A DNA stretch of 64,000 nt from Nocardioides sp. S5 (GCF_017310035.1 NZ_CP022296.1:248001-312000), one strand, 5' to 3'; counted from the first letter of the stretch, positions 1 through 9,150 are shown. The notes: generated by a model not told the origin, from the sequence alone. Translations and numbers: made by a program.

Positions 1-31
1 CGCAGGCGAACTGGTCAAGTCCGGGGGCACG

Positions 32-733
32 TCAGCCGAGCAGCTCGTCCACCCAGGCGGGGACCAGGCGGGTGGCCGGACCATGACGTGACTGCCCGAA
101 GTCCGTGGCGGTCGCGCTCGGCTCGAGGTTGAGCTCGAGGGTCGCGCCGCGTGCCCAGTGCACGAAGGCCGCGGCGGGGTAGACGACGCCGGAGGTGCCG
201 ATGGAGACGAAGAGGTCGCAGTCCCACAGCGCCTGCTCCACCACGTCCATGCCGTAGGGGATCTCGCCGAACCAGACGATGTCGGGCCGCAGTGTCGGCT
301 CCTCGCAGGTCGGGCACGGCGGCTCGTGGCGCAGCGGCCCGTCCCACCCGTGGCGCGCGTCGCAGGTCGTGCACCACGCCGAGCGCAGCCGCCCGTGGAT
401 GTGGTGCACCCGTCGCGACCCGGCCCGCTCGTGGAGGTCGTCGACGTTCTGGGTGACGACGAGGAGGTCGTCGCCGAGCGCGTCCTCGAGTCGCACGAGC
501 GCCTCGTGGGCCGCGTTGGGACGCACCCTCGGGAGCGCCGCGCGCCGCTGGTCGTAGAAGCGCTGCACGAGCCCGGGGTCGTCGGCGTACGCCTCGGGGG
601 TGGCCACCTGCATCGGGTCGTGGCCCTCCCACAGCCCGCCGGAGTCGCGGAAGGTCGACAGCCCGCTCTCGGCGGAGATGCCGGCACCGGTGAGGACCAC
701 GACGCGCACGCGTCCATTACTACCAGTCCCCAC
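32..733 (-). CDS. Sir2 family NAD-dependent protein deacylase
   Basis: A 233-residue sirtuin that removes acyl groups from protein lysines using NAD in the cytoplasm. Visible motifs are GAGISAESG (about residues 16-24), TQNVDDLH (94-101), the catalytic His of the HG motif (about 113) and four zinc cysteines in two CxxC pairs (about 121/124 and 140/143). Tyr60 and Arg63 form the YxxR signature of class III (CobB/SIRT5-like) sirtuins, which suggests desuccinylase or demalonylase activity; that specificity is inference. It is divergent from the amidohydrolase gene that follows, with a short gap. Its length is normal for bacterial CobB, and the far N-terminus (MGTGSNG) could be a few residues shorter. 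Confidence 0.93.
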   Translation of the reverse strand: MGTGSNGRVRVVVLTGAGISAESGLSTFRDSGGLWEGHDPMQVATPEAYADDPGLVQRFYDQRRAALPRVRPNAAHEALVRLEDALGDDLLVVTQNVDDLHERAGSRRVHHIHGRLRSAWCTTCDARHGWDGPLRHEPPCPTCEEPTLRPDIVWFGEIPYGMDVVEQALWDCDLFVSIGTSGVVYPAAAFVHWARGATLELNLEPSATATDFGQSRHGPATRLVPAWVDELLG

Positions 734-789
734 CCCTAGGGAGGCGCGAGGTGTGCACCGCGGTCCGGGACTCCGGTAGACAGTCGACC

Positions 790-1593
790 ATGACGACCTT
801 GGGAGGGACGTCGGACGCCGTCGCGTTCGTCGGTGACTGGAGCGGGCCCGTGGTGGCGACCTCGGTGCACGCCGGGCACGAGCTGCGCCCGGACATCGCC
901 GCGGCGATGGTGCTCGACGAGACCGAGCGGTTCCGCGAGGAGGACCCCCACACCGACCGCATCGCCGCGGTCGTGCCGGACCGGGTGGTGACCACCCGCT
1001 CGCGCTTCGAGGCCGACCTCAACCGGCCGCGGCGCGAGGCGGTCTACCGCCGGCCCGAGGACTGCTGGGGCCTGGAGGTGTGGCGCGACGGCGTGCTGTC
1101 CGACGAGCTCTTCGAGGGCAGCCTCGAGACGTACGACGCCTTCTACGACGCCCTCGCGCCGCGGCTCGACGCGCTGGCCGAGCGGGGTCCGTTCGTGCTC
1201 CTCGACGTGCACTCCTACAACCACCGCCGCGACGGGGCCGACGCCCCACCAGCGCCGTCGTCGGACAACCCCGAGGTCAACGTCGGCACCGGCAGCCTCG
1301 ACCACGACCTCTTCGGTCCGCTGGTGGAGCGCTTCATGGGCGACCTGCGCGACGCCTCGCTCGGTTGCGGTCCGCTCGACGCCCGCGAGAACGTCGCCTT
1401 CGAGGGCCGCAACCTGGCGTGGTGGGTGCACGACCGCTATCCCCGGGTCGGGTGCGTGCTGGCCCTGGAGTTCAAGAAGACCTTCATGGACGAGTGGTCC
1501 GGCGAGCTCGACGAGGCGCGGCTGCGCAACGCGCAGGAGGGCCTCGCGGCCGCGCTGCCCGGTCTCCACGAGGAGCTGGGGAGGCTGCGGTGA
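790..1593 (+). CDS. N-formylglutamate amidohydrolase family protein
   Basis: A 267-residue protein of the N-formylglutamate amidohydrolase (HutG-like) fold, which hydrolyses N-formyl or N-acyl amino acid amides. The recognisable family block is HAGHELRPDIA followed by TDRIAAVV and an Arg/Asn-rich DLNRPRREA segment near residues 75-95, then an LDVHSYNHRR metal-site-like stretch. The ATG at 790 is preferred because homologous sequence begins right after it; an in-frame start at 751 would add 13 unrelated residues. The stop overlaps the next gene by 4 bp (GTGA), and the third gene is coupled the same way. No hut genes are nearby, so histidine catabolism is unlikely to be its job here. Confidence 0.85.
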   Translation: MTTLGGTSDAVAFVGDWSGPVVATSVHAGHELRPDIAAAMVLDETERFREEDPHTDRIAAVVPDRVVTTRSRFEADLNRPRREAVYRRPEDCWGLEVWRDGVLSDELFEGSLETYDAFYDALAPRLDALAERGPFVLLDVHSYNHRRDGADAPPAPSSDNPEVNVGTGSLDHDLFGPLVERFMGDLRDASLGCGPLDARENVAFEGRNLAWWVHDRYPRVGCVLALEFKKTFMDEWSGELDEARLRNAQEGLAAALPGLHEELGRLR

Positions 1594-2762
1594 GCGGTGG
1601 CGACGCCGGGCTGAGCGCCGCCGACCTCGCGGTCGACCACCGCCTCGCGCTGCTGTCGCAGAGCTTCCGCTTCCTCCTCGAGGTCACCCCGGTCGACGCC
1701 GACGACCTGCGCGACGACTTCCTCGAGGGCCGGGACCCCGACCCCGCCTTCACCTACCGCGAGCTCGACACCGACCCCGACGTCGTCCGCGCCGAGCTCG
1801 ACGCGATCGACGTCGGCGAGGTCGAGGACCCGGTGCTGGGCCAGCTGCTGCGCGCCAAGCACCGCGAGATGGAGCTTCAGCTCGACATGCTCGAGGCGCG
1901 CGACACCGACGACTTCCTGCCACTGAGCGTGGAGCTCTACGGCGGGGTGTCGCCCTCGCTGCGCACGCAGGCCGAGACGCTGCTCGCGGGCATCACCCGC
2001 ACCGAGGCAGCAGACGAGGCGCTCGACGCCGAGGAGTTCCTCGCCCTGGCCGAGGACGAGATCGCTCACTACCGCACCGAGGACCCGGACCTCGACATGC
2101 ACGCCGAGATCCGCACCGACGTCAACGGCGTGATGGTCTCCGGCGACACCCTGCTCATCGGACCCGAGACCAAGGTGCAGCGCGCCCGCGCGCAGGCGCT
2201 GCTCCACCACGAGGTCGGCACCCACCTCGTCACCCAGGCCAACGGCAGCCACCAGCCGATCAAGGTGCTCGGTGTCGGACTGGCCGGCTACGACGAGACG
2301 CAGGAGGGCCTCGCGGTCCTCGCCGAGATCGCGTGCGGCGGCCTGACCGCCTTCCGGCTGCGCCAGCTCGCCAGCCGCGTCGTGACCGTGCACCGGATGA
2401 TCGGCGGCGCGAGCTTCGCCGAGGCCCACGAGGCGCTGGTCGCCGACGGCTTCCCCGAGGGCAGCGCGTGGACGACCGTGATGCGGGTCTACCGCTCCGG
2501 TGGGATGACCAAGGACGCGATCTACCTGCGCGGCCTCGTCGAGCTGCTCGAGCACCTCGGCGCCGACGGCTCGCTCGACCAGCTCTGGCTGGGCAAGTTC
2601 TCGTTGCGCGACCTGCCGCTCATCGGCGACCTGGAGGACCGCGGCCTGCTGCGCCCGCCCCGGGTGCTGCCGCGCTACCTGCACGACCCGGCGACCCACG
2701 CCAACCTGGCCCGCGCGGCCGGGACCGAGGATCTCGGGACACTCCTGGAGGGACACGCATGA
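1590..2762 (+). CDS. Flavohemoglobin expression-modulating QEGLA motif protein (DUF1704)
   Basis: A 390-residue protein of the DUF1704/QEGLA family, related to eukaryotic tyrosine carboxypeptidases of the MATCAP group. The zinc-site-like HHEVGTH motif (His207, Glu208, His212) and the family name motif QEGLA (238-242) are both present, so it should be a metallopeptidase fold; its bacterial substrate is not known. The GTG at 1590 overlaps the previous stop. An in-frame extension upstream lies wholly inside the amidohydrolase gene and has shadow composition, so it was rejected. The gene ends in an ATGA overlap with the ATP-grasp gene. Confidence 0.88.
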   Translation: MSGGDAGLSAADLAVDHRLALLSQSFRFLLEVTPVDADDLRDDFLEGRDPDPAFTYRELDTDPDVVRAELDAIDVGEVEDPVLGQLLRAKHREMELQLDMLEARDTDDFLPLSVELYGGVSPSLRTQAETLLAGITRTEAADEALDAEEFLALAEDEIAHYRTEDPDLDMHAEIRTDVNGVMVSGDTLLIGPETKVQRARAQALLHHEVGTHLVTQANGSHQPIKVLGVGLAGYDETQEGLAVLAEIACGGLTAFRLRQLASRVVTVHRMIGGASFAEAHEALVADGFPEGSAWTTVMRVYRSGGMTKDAIYLRGLVELLEHLGADGSLDQLWLGKFSLRDLPLIGDLEDRGLLRPPRVLPRYLHDPATHANLARAAGTEDLGTLLEGHA

Positions 2763-3799
2763 AGATCGGATTCGTCGTCAACGACATCGAGACGGAGAAG
2801 GCGGAGTACACCACCAACCGCCTCGCCATGGCAGCCAAGGAGATGGGCCACGAGGCGTGGTACATGGGCATCGGCGACTTCGCCTACCTGCCCGACGGCT
2901 CGCTCAGCACCAAGGCCCGCGCCGGCGACGCGAAGTCGTACCGCTCCCTCGAGCGCCACCTCTCCGACATCCAGAAGCCCGAGGTCGAGCAGCTGCTCGG
3001 CCTCGAGGAGTTCGACGTGGTGATGCTGCGCAACGACCCGGCCGACGACGCCGAGTCGGACCCGTGGCGCAACAACGCCGGCGTCGCCTTCGGCCAGCTC
3101 ATCGCCTCCAGCGGCGTGCTCGTGGTCAACGACCCGACCAGCCTCGCCAACGCGCTGTCGAAGGCCTACTTCCAGCACTTCCCAGAGGTCGTGCGTCCCC
3201 GCACGCTGATCTCGCGCGACGAGGGCATGATCGAGGAGTTCATCTCCGACCTCGGCGGCAAGGCGGTCCTCAAGCCGCTCCAGGGCTCGGGCGGCGCCGG
3301 CGTCTTCCTCGTCGACCGCAAGGAGGCGCCGAACCTCACCCAGATCATCGAGGCCATCTCGCGCGACGGCTACGTCGTGGCGCAGGAGTACCTCCCCGAG
3401 GCGGTCAACGGCGACGTGCGCATGTTCGTGATGAACGGCCAGCCGCTGATGCACCAGGGGGAGTACGCCGCCTTCCGCCGCACCAACAAGACCAAGGACA
3501 TCCGCTCCAACATGTCCGCTGGCGGCAAGGCGGAGAAGGTCCACGTCACCGACGCGATGCTGGAGATGGTCGAGGTGGTGCGTCCCAAGCTCGTCAGCGA
3601 CGGGATGTTCCTCGTCGGCCTCGACATCGTCGGCGACAAGCTGATGGAGATCAACGTCTTCAGCCCCGGCGGCCTCGGCAGCGCCCAGGCGCTCTACGAC
3701 GTCAACTTCGCGCCCGCGATCATCGGCGAGCTCGAGCGCAAGGTGAACATCCGCCGCCACTACCCGGAGATCGACAACCACAGCCTCGCGACGAGCTGA
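2759..3799 (+). CDS. Glutathione synthase-like ATP-grasp ligase
   Basis: A 346-residue ATP-grasp enzyme resembling glutathione synthase (GshB) and RimK-type ligases, which join a carboxylate to an amine with ATP hydrolysis. The N-terminal domain begins MKIGFVVNDIETEKAEYTT. The ATP-grasp part contains GGKAVLKPLQGSGGAGVF and the late metal-binding block MEINVFSPGG. Actinobacteria normally make mycothiol, so genuine glutathione synthesis is doubtful and no gshA is present; the substrate may be a different peptide or amino acid. It is the third member of a cassette coupled by 4-bp overlaps and is convergent with the hydroxylase gene. Confidence 0.85.
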   Translation: MKIGFVVNDIETEKAEYTTNRLAMAAKEMGHEAWYMGIGDFAYLPDGSLSTKARAGDAKSYRSLERHLSDIQKPEVEQLLGLEEFDVVMLRNDPADDAESDPWRNNAGVAFGQLIASSGVLVVNDPTSLANALSKAYFQHFPEVVRPRTLISRDEGMIEEFISDLGGKAVLKPLQGSGGAGVFLVDRKEAPNLTQIIEAISRDGYVVAQEYLPEAVNGDVRMFVMNGQPLMHQGEYAAFRRTNKTKDIRSNMSAGGKAEKVHVTDAMLEMVEVVRPKLVSDGMFLVGLDIVGDKLMEINVFSPGGLGSAQALYDVNFAPAIIGELERKVNIRRHYPEIDNHSLATS

Positions 3800-3803
3800 G
3801 GCG

Positions 3804-4961
3804 TCAGGCGACGCCGGCGGCCGGGCGACGGGCGTACGCCCATCCCGGCGGCCGCAGCAGGAACGACCAGCGGTCGTGCCAGGACTCGGCCGCGGCGACG
3901 TCGGCGGCGATGTCGCGCCACTCGTGGGTCGCGATCCGCACCGGGTCGAACGTGTCGATGTTGGAGGTCAAGCCGTAGACGACCGGCTCGTCCTCCTCCT
4001 CGAAGGTCCCGAACAGGCGGTCCCAGAGGATGAGGATGCTGCCGTGGTTGCGGTCGAGGTAGTCGCGGTTGGAGCCGTGGTGCACCCGGTGGTGCGACGG
4101 GGTGTTGAAGACCTTCTCCACCCACCCGAGCCGCTGGATGGCCTCGGTGTGGATCCAGAACTGGTAGATCAGGTTGATGCCGCGCGCCTGCTCGATGAGC
4201 GCGGGGCGTACGCCGGCCAGCGCGAGCAGGCCGTAGGGAACGGTGAGCGTCACGCCCTCGGCGACCGGCTGCCGCAGCGCGGTCGAGAGGTTGTAGCGCT
4301 CGCTGGAGTGATGGACCGAGTGCACCGCCCACAGCCAGCGGCTCTCGTGGCTGAGCCGGTGGTTCCAGTAGTAGATGAAGTCCCAGCCGAGGACCGCGGC
4401 CAGGAGCGCCCAGTGGCCGGTGCCGAGGTCGAGCGGTGACCGGGCGTGGAGCCGTTTGCCCGACGTCATCGCCGCCCAGGTGGTCGAGGTGATCAGCGCC
4501 GTCGACGCGACCGCGCTGACGGCGAGCCCGCCGTGGACGCGACGGAGCGTGGGCGGCGTACGGTCCGTCCGGGTGGGCGGCGCCTGCCGGATCTGCGCCA
4601 GCTCCTCCTGGACCTCGCGCACGTCGGCGGGCACCGTCTGCGGGTCGGGAAGCGCGCCGTCGCGCACCCGACGGCGTACGACGTCGCCGACCGTGGTCAG
4701 CGCCGCCGTCGCCGCGCCGATCGCGAGCAGGGTCCGGCCGTGCCGGCCGAGGCCGAGGGTGACAGGGTCCAGCAGGCGGCGCGCGACGTAGGGCGCGGCG
4801 AGGCTGCCGACGCCCATGCTGAGGCTCGCGACGGTGTCGGCCAGCTGGTAGTCGCCCGCGCGGGTGCCCGGCGCGACCGGGTGCGTGCGCTGCCAGGCGT
4901 ACTCGGCCGCCATGGCGCCGACGAACGCCGGGATCGCGGCGACCGTGAGGTCGATCTTCAC
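3804..4961 (-). CDS. Sterol desaturase / fatty acid hydroxylase superfamily membrane protein
   Basis: A 385-residue integral membrane di-iron oxygenase. The eight-histidine pattern is visible as HRLSH (201-205), HSVHH (214-218), an isolated His near 271 and HHRVHH (290-295). Hydrophobic segments occur near residues 5-20, 45-60, 78-92, 145-165, 185-200 and 243-252. Members hydroxylate or desaturate sterols, fatty acids, carotenoids or alkylglycerols, and the substrate cannot be read from sequence. The N-terminal 180 residues form a longer extension than the minimal catalytic domain. It starts just upstream of the end of menB and points the same way. Confidence 0.88.
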   Translation of the reverse strand: MKIDLTVAAIPAFVGAMAAEYAWQRTHPVAPGTRAGDYQLADTVASLSMGVGSLAAPYVARRLLDPVTLGLGRHGRTLLAIGAATAALTTVGDVVRRRVRDGALPDPQTVPADVREVQEELAQIRQAPPTRTDRTPPTLRRVHGGLAVSAVASTALITSTTWAAMTSGKRLHARSPLDLGTGHWALLAAVLGWDFIYYWNHRLSHESRWLWAVHSVHHSSERYNLSTALRQPVAEGVTLTVPYGLLALAGVRPALIEQARGINLIYQFWIHTEAIQRLGWVEKVFNTPSHHRVHHGSNRDYLDRNHGSILILWDRLFGTFEEEDEPVVYGLTSNIDTFDPVRIATHEWRDIAADVAAAESWHDRWSFLLRPPGWAYARRPAAGVA

Positions 4962-4979
4962 GGCGCCATCATGCCGGGC

Positions 4980-5915
4980 TCAGTAGTACCAGGGGTAGGG
5001 CGACCAGTCGGGCTCGCGCTTCTCGAGGAACTGGTCGCGGCCCTCCTGCGCCTCGTCGGTCATGTAGGCCAGGCGGGTGGTCTCGCCGGCGAAGAGCTGC
5101 TGGCCGACGAGGCCGTCGTCGAGGAGGTTGAAGGAGTACTTCAGCATCCGCTGCGCGGTGGGCGACTTGCCGTTGATCTTGCGCCCCCACTCCAGCGCCT
5201 CGCGCTCGAGGTCGGCGTGGTCGACGACGCGGTTGACGGCGCCCATGTGGTGCATCGTCTCGGCGTCGTACTCGTCGCCGAGGAAGAAGATCTCGCGGGC
5301 GAACTTCTGACCCACCTGGCGGGCGAGGTAGGCCGAGCCGTAGCCGCCGTCGAAGGAGCCGACGTCGGCGTCGGTCTGCTTGAAGCGCGCGTGCTCCCGG
5401 CTGGCCAGCGTGAGGTCGGCGACCGCGTGCAGGCTGTGACCGCCGCCGGCGGCCCAGCCCGGGACGACGCAGATGACGACCTTCGGCATGAAGCGGATCA
5501 GCCGCTGGCACTCGAGGATGTGCAGGCGGGCGAGCCTGGCCTTGTCGATCGGGTGGGGCTCGGCGCCGGCGTCAGTGTGCCCGTCGGTCTCGTACTGGTA
5601 GCCCGCTCGCCCGCGGATGCGCTGGTCGCCGCCGGTGCAGAAGGCCCACTTGCCGTTCTTCGCGCTCGGGCCGTTGCCGGTGAGGATCACGCACCCGACG
5701 TCGGCCGACTGCCGCGCGTGCTCCAGCGTGCGCAGCAGCTCGTCGACCGTGTGCGGACGGAAGGCGTTGAGCACGTCCGGGCGGTCGAAGGCGATCCGGA
5801 CCGTGCCGTGCGCGCGGGCCCGGTGGTAGGTCAGGTCGGTCAGGTCCTCGAAGCCGGGGACGACGTCCCACGCCTCGGGGTCGAAGATCTCGCTGACGCC
5901 CTCGATCGCACTCAT
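4980..5915 (-). CDS. menB: 1,4-dihydroxy-2-naphthoyl-CoA synthase
   Basis: A 311-residue crotonase-fold enzyme that closes the second ring of menaquinone, converting o-succinylbenzoyl-CoA to dihydroxynaphthoyl-CoA. It matches the long actinobacterial MenB type: the FDPEAWDVVPGFEDLTD start, CTGGDQRIRG, the oxyanion-forming WAAGGGHSLH, the QTDADVGSFDGGYGSAYLA block, and the C-terminal ending PDWSPYPWYY. The ATG at 5915 was chosen because it aligns with the usual MenB start; the open frame continues 19 codons upstream with no family similarity. No other men genes lie in the window. Confidence 0.95.
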   Translation of the reverse strand: MSAIEGVSEIFDPEAWDVVPGFEDLTDLTYHRARAHGTVRIAFDRPDVLNAFRPHTVDELLRTLEHARQSADVGCVILTGNGPSAKNGKWAFCTGGDQRIRGRAGYQYETDGHTDAGAEPHPIDKARLARLHILECQRLIRFMPKVVICVVPGWAAGGGHSLHAVADLTLASREHARFKQTDADVGSFDGGYGSAYLARQVGQKFAREIFFLGDEYDAETMHHMGAVNRVVDHADLEREALEWGRKINGKSPTAQRMLKYSFNLLDDGLVGQQLFAGETTRLAYMTDEAQEGRDQFLEKREPDWSPYPWYY

Positions 5916-6057
5916 GGAGTCGGAGGGTAGTTCACCGGCAGACGGTCGCGGGGACCGCGTGCCGCCGACCATCTCCCGGTGGACTACCCGCCACTTCCCG
6001 GTGGACTACCCCCAGCCGGTCTGGAAGATCGTCGCCGCCCGTGGTGTTGTGGCAGGC

Positions 6058-6498
6058 ATGGCACTGACTGGCACCTATGTCCCGAGCACGTCCGAGTGGG
6101 TCCGCAACCAGGTCGAGGAGTACGAGGCGACCGACGGCGCGAGGTCGGGCACGCTCCCCGACACCGACTACCCGATCGTCGTCGTCACGTCCGTCGGTGC
6201 GAGGTCGGGCCACCTCCGCAAGAACCCGGTGATGCGGGTCGAGCGCGACGGGGCCTACCTCGCGGTGGCGTCCAAGGGCGGCGCCCCGGAGAACCCGGAG
6301 TGGTACCACAACTTCGTCGCCCACCCCGAGGTCGAGCTCCAGGACGGCGCGGAGAAGCACGCCTACCGCGTGCGCGAGCTCGAGGGCGCGGAGCGCGAGG
6401 ACTGGTGGCAGCACGCCGTGGCGACGTGGCCGACCTACGCGTCGTACGCCGAGAAGACCGACCGCCTGATCCCGCTCTTCCTGCTCGAGCGCGCCTGA
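6058..6498 (+). CDS. Nitroreductase/quinone reductase family deazaflavin (F420)-dependent oxidoreductase
   Basis: A 146-residue split-beta-barrel protein of the deazaflavin-dependent nitroreductase (Ddn-like) family, which uses reduced F420 to reduce quinones or nitro compounds. The family blocks are SEWVRNQVEEYEATDG, the VTSVGARSGHLRKNPVMRVE cofactor region, GGAPENPEWYHNF and the aromatic C-terminal TYASYAEKTDRLIPLFLLE. The ATG at 6058 starts the conserved part; longer in-frame starts would add non-homologous sequence overlapping the menB promoter. Direct neighbours do not suggest a substrate. Confidence 0.88.
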   Translation: MALTGTYVPSTSEWVRNQVEEYEATDGARSGTLPDTDYPIVVVTSVGARSGHLRKNPVMRVERDGAYLAVASKGGAPENPEWYHNFVAHPEVELQDGAEKHAYRVRELEGAEREDWWQHAVATWPTYASYAEKTDRLIPLFLLERA

Positions 6499-6500
6499 CC

Positions 6501-6683
6501 TCAGCCCGCGGGCTGGTCCGCGTCGATCTCGTCTACGACGGCCTCCTCGTCGGGGTCCTCGGCGTGGACGATCGCCTCGGCGTCGGGATCGACGTGGGCC
6601 GGCGCCTCGGGCTCGAACGGGTCGGCCGGCTGCTCGATCTCGTCGTCGTGGAAGGCCTCGTGCTGCGTCTCGTCGGTTGCCAC
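6501..6683 (-). CDS. Small highly acidic hypothetical protein
   Basis: A 60-residue protein very rich in Asp, Glu, Ala and Pro with no hydrophobic segment, probably disordered and cytoplasmic. The GTG at 6683 is preferred because AGAGGTGA lies 5-6 bases upstream; an in-frame GTG at 6692 sits too close to the Shine-Dalgarno sequence. It stops 2 bp from the convergent oxidoreductase. No family was recognised. Confidence 0.5.
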   Translation of the reverse strand: MATDETQHEAFHDDEIEQPADPFEPEAPAHVDPDAEAIVHAEDPDEEAVVDEIDADQPAG

Positions 6684-6756
6684 TGGACTCACCTCTCCTC
6701 GGGACCCGGGACGTACCCGTCACGCGTGCGTTCCATGTGCGACCGCCCGACCCGCC

Positions 6757-7362
6757 TCAGGCGCGGCTGATCGTCATCGCCAGCCCGAGCAGGTGCTCGA
6801 GCCGCGCGAGCTCGGAGTCGAGGAACTCCGGACCCCCGCGCCGACCCATGGCAATGAGGTCGTCGCCGAAGGGCGCCGCGCACTCGACGTAGGTGTCGTC
6901 GCCGGGCAGGCGGGTGGGGGAAGTGAGGTGGCCGATGTCGAACTCGCTCGGCGCGGCGTCGGTCGCGTGCACCACCGAGAGCCCAGCGTCGCCGCGACGC
7001 ACGCGTGCCGCCCAGTCGACGCGGAACGTGATCGGCAGCAGGTCGACCACCCGGTCCCGCGCCGAGCCGGGGTCCTCGGTGAGCGCCTCGACGACCTCGA
7101 GGTCCAGGAAGAGGTTGCCGCCCGCGGCGTAGCGGTTGATCCAGAGCACGCTCACCCCGTCGAGCACGCTGCACGCGGACACGATCGAGTCGGGCATCGT
7201 GCCGGGCGGGATCTCGAGCAGGACGTCGTCGACGGCGTAGCCGTCGCGCTTCTCGACGATCTCGATCGCCTCGATGTCGCCGCCGGCCTCACCGATCGCG
7301 CTCGCGACGCGGCCCAGCGACCCCGGGACGTCGGGGAGCTCGACACGGATGAGGTAGGGCAT
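6757..7362 (-). CDS. ACT domain-containing protein
   Basis: A 201-residue protein whose N-terminal 80 residues read as an ACT regulatory domain (LIRVELPDVPGSLGRVASAIGEAGGDIEAI), the ligand-binding fold that usually senses amino acids. The remaining 120 residues have a GAF- or ACT-like alternation of strands but no motif that can be named with confidence. It has no catalytic signature, so it is likely a sensor or allosteric partner. It lies just downstream of recD on the same strand with a 9-bp gap, which may reflect read-through rather than shared function. Confidence 0.75.
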   Translation of the reverse strand: MPYLIRVELPDVPGSLGRVASAIGEAGGDIEAIEIVEKRDGYAVDDVLLEIPPGTMPDSIVSACSVLDGVSVLWINRYAAGGNLFLDLEVVEALTEDPGSARDRVVDLLPITFRVDWAARVRRGDAGLSVVHATDAAPSEFDIGHLTSPTRLPGDDTYVECAAPFGDDLIAMGRRGGPEFLDSELARLEHLLGLAMTISRA

Positions 7363-7371
7363 GGGCCGAGG

Positions 7372-9150
7372 CTATCGGGCCGACGTGTCGGCCAGGTTTC
7401 CGTCATCCGACAGCCGGGCACGCAGCCCGCTCGCGCGCAGCGCCTGCCGGGCGATGGCCGCGCGGACCGCCGACTCCGAGCCGATGACGCGCACCCGTCG
7501 CTGCGCGCGGGTGACCGCGGTGTAGAACAGCTCGCGCGTCAGCAGCCGCGACTCCTCGTCGGGCAGCAGCACCGTGACCTCGTCGGCCTGGCTGCCCTGC
7601 GACTTGTGGATCGTCATCGCGTGCATGGTCTCCACGTCGCCGAGGCGGGAGGGGGCCAGCTCGAGGAACCCGACCCCCGTCGCGATGGCCGCGCGCGGCC
7701 CGGACGGGCTGGCCACGACGACACCGGTGTCGCCGTTGTAGACGCCGAGCGTGTAGTCGTTGGACGAGACCAGGAGCGGCCGCCCGAGGTAGGCCGCATC
7801 GTGCACGGGCTCGCCGGTCTCGGCGGTGAACCACTGCTCGATGCGCCTGTTCCAGTGGCGTACGCCGAACGGGCCGTCGCGGTGCGCGCACAGCAGTCGG
7901 TGCCGATCGAGCGCCTCCAGGGCCCGCTGGGCGTCACCGGCCACCGCGGCGTCGTGCACGGCGAGGGCGTGCGGCAGCACCGAGGAGCGGATCGCGCGGG
8001 CCGGGTCGCCGTCGCGCACCCACTCGACCGCCTCGCCACCGGCGCGCAGGGCCGCGACCGTCCGGTCGGCGTCGCCGAGGCGCAGCGCCTCGGCGAGCTC
8101 GCCGATCTCGGCGCCGTAGCGGTGCGCTGTGCGCAGCGCCGCGACCGGGCTGTCGGGGCGGTGCTCGTAGCCGCGGACGAGGTCGGTGAGGACGGCACCG
8201 GCGTCGACCGAGCTGAGCTGGTCGGGGTCGCCCACCAGCACCAGGCGGGCCTCGGGCCGGACCGCCTCGAGCAGGCGCGCCATCATCGTCAACGACACCA
8301 TCGACGCCTCGTCGACCACGACGAGGTCGTGGGGCAGGCGGTTGCCGCGGTGGTGGCGGAAGCGGGTGCTGTTGCCGGGGTGCTGGCGCAGCAGGCGGTG
8401 CAGCGTCATCGCCGACACGTCGGCCAGGCGGCTCTGGTCGGCCGGCCCGAAGCGGGCGACGGACGACCGCACCGACTGCTCGAGCCGCGCGGCGGCCTTG
8501 CCGGTCGGCGCGGCCAGCGCGATGCGCAGCCGCTCGCCCCGGGCCTCGGCCTGCTCGACGAGGACGGCCAGCAGGCCCGCGACGGCCGTCGTCTTGCCGG
8601 TGCCGGGGCCGCCGGTGACCACGGTGGTGGCCTGCGTGGCCGCCCGCCGGCAGGCCTCGCGCTGCTCGTCGGACTCCGCGGTGGGGAAGACCCGCACCAG
8701 CGACTGCTCCAGCAGCCCCGTGTCGACGGCGTGGGCCACCCGCCCGCGCTCGCGCAGGTCGCCCAGCACCTGGGTCTCCTGCTCGTGGTAGCGGTCGAGG
8801 TAGACCAGCCCGTGGTCCAGGCGCACCACCCCGGCCGCCGGCAGCGGGCTCGCCGACACGGCCGCGGACCACCGCTCCGGCGTCGGCCACGGCAGCCCGA
8901 GGTCCGCGAGGGAGGCCGGCACGGCCGCCAGGTCGAGGCAGACCGAGCCGTGGCGCACGGCCCGCACGGCGAGGGCGACCGCGAGCAGAACGGACTCGTC
9001 CGACTCGCCGGCGAGCCGGCCGAGCGTCGAGGCGACGTGGACGTCGGCCGACGTGAGCACCCCGGCGGCGTTGAAGGTGTGCAGCAGCCCGTGGGCCGCG
9101 AGCGCCAGGTCGCGGTCGTGCGCGTCGACCGGCTCGAAGACCTCGCTCAT
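7372..9150 (-). CDS. recD: Exodeoxyribonuclease V subunit alpha (RecD helicase)
   Basis: A 592-residue superfamily 1B helicase, the 5'-3' motor of the RecBCD enzyme that processes double-strand breaks. Walker A is GGPGTGKTT at about residues 170-178. The Walker B region is DLVVVDEASMVSL. The C-terminal block MTIHKSQGSQADEVTVLLP and TRAQRRVRV matches the last helicase motifs. The ATG at 9150 overlaps the recB stop by 4 bp (ATGA), so it is the last gene of a recC-recB-recD operon. An upstream extension of the frame lies inside recB. Confidence 0.95.
   Translation of the reverse strand: MSEVFEPVDAHDRDLALAAHGLLHTFNAAGVLTSADVHVASTLGRLAGESDESVLLAVALAVRAVRHGSVCLDLAAVPASLADLGLPWPTPERWSAAVSASPLPAAGVVRLDHGLVYLDRYHEQETQVLGDLRERGRVAHAVDTGLLEQSLVRVFPTAESDEQREACRRAATQATTVVTGGPGTGKTTAVAGLLAVLVEQAEARGERLRIALAAPTGKAAARLEQSVRSSVARFGPADQSRLADVSAMTLHRLLRQHPGNSTRFRHHRGNRLPHDLVVVDEASMVSLTMMARLLEAVRPEARLVLVGDPDQLSSVDAGAVLTDLVRGYEHRPDSPVAALRTAHRYGAEIGELAEALRLGDADRTVAALRAGGEAVEWVRDGDPARAIRSSVLPHALAVHDAAVAGDAQRALEALDRHRLLCAHRDGPFGVRHWNRRIEQWFTAETGEPVHDAAYLGRPLLVSSNDYTLGVYNGDTGVVVASPSGPRAAIATGVGFLELAPSRLGDVETMHAMTIHKSQGSQADEVTVLLPDEESRLLTRELFYTAVTRAQRRVRVIGSESAVRAAIARQALRASGLRARLSDDGNLADTSAR

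Noticed and set aside
2759..3799. Genuine glutathione biosynthesis
   Set aside because: No glutamate-cysteine ligase is present and the lineage should use mycothiol; only the ATP-grasp family is supported.
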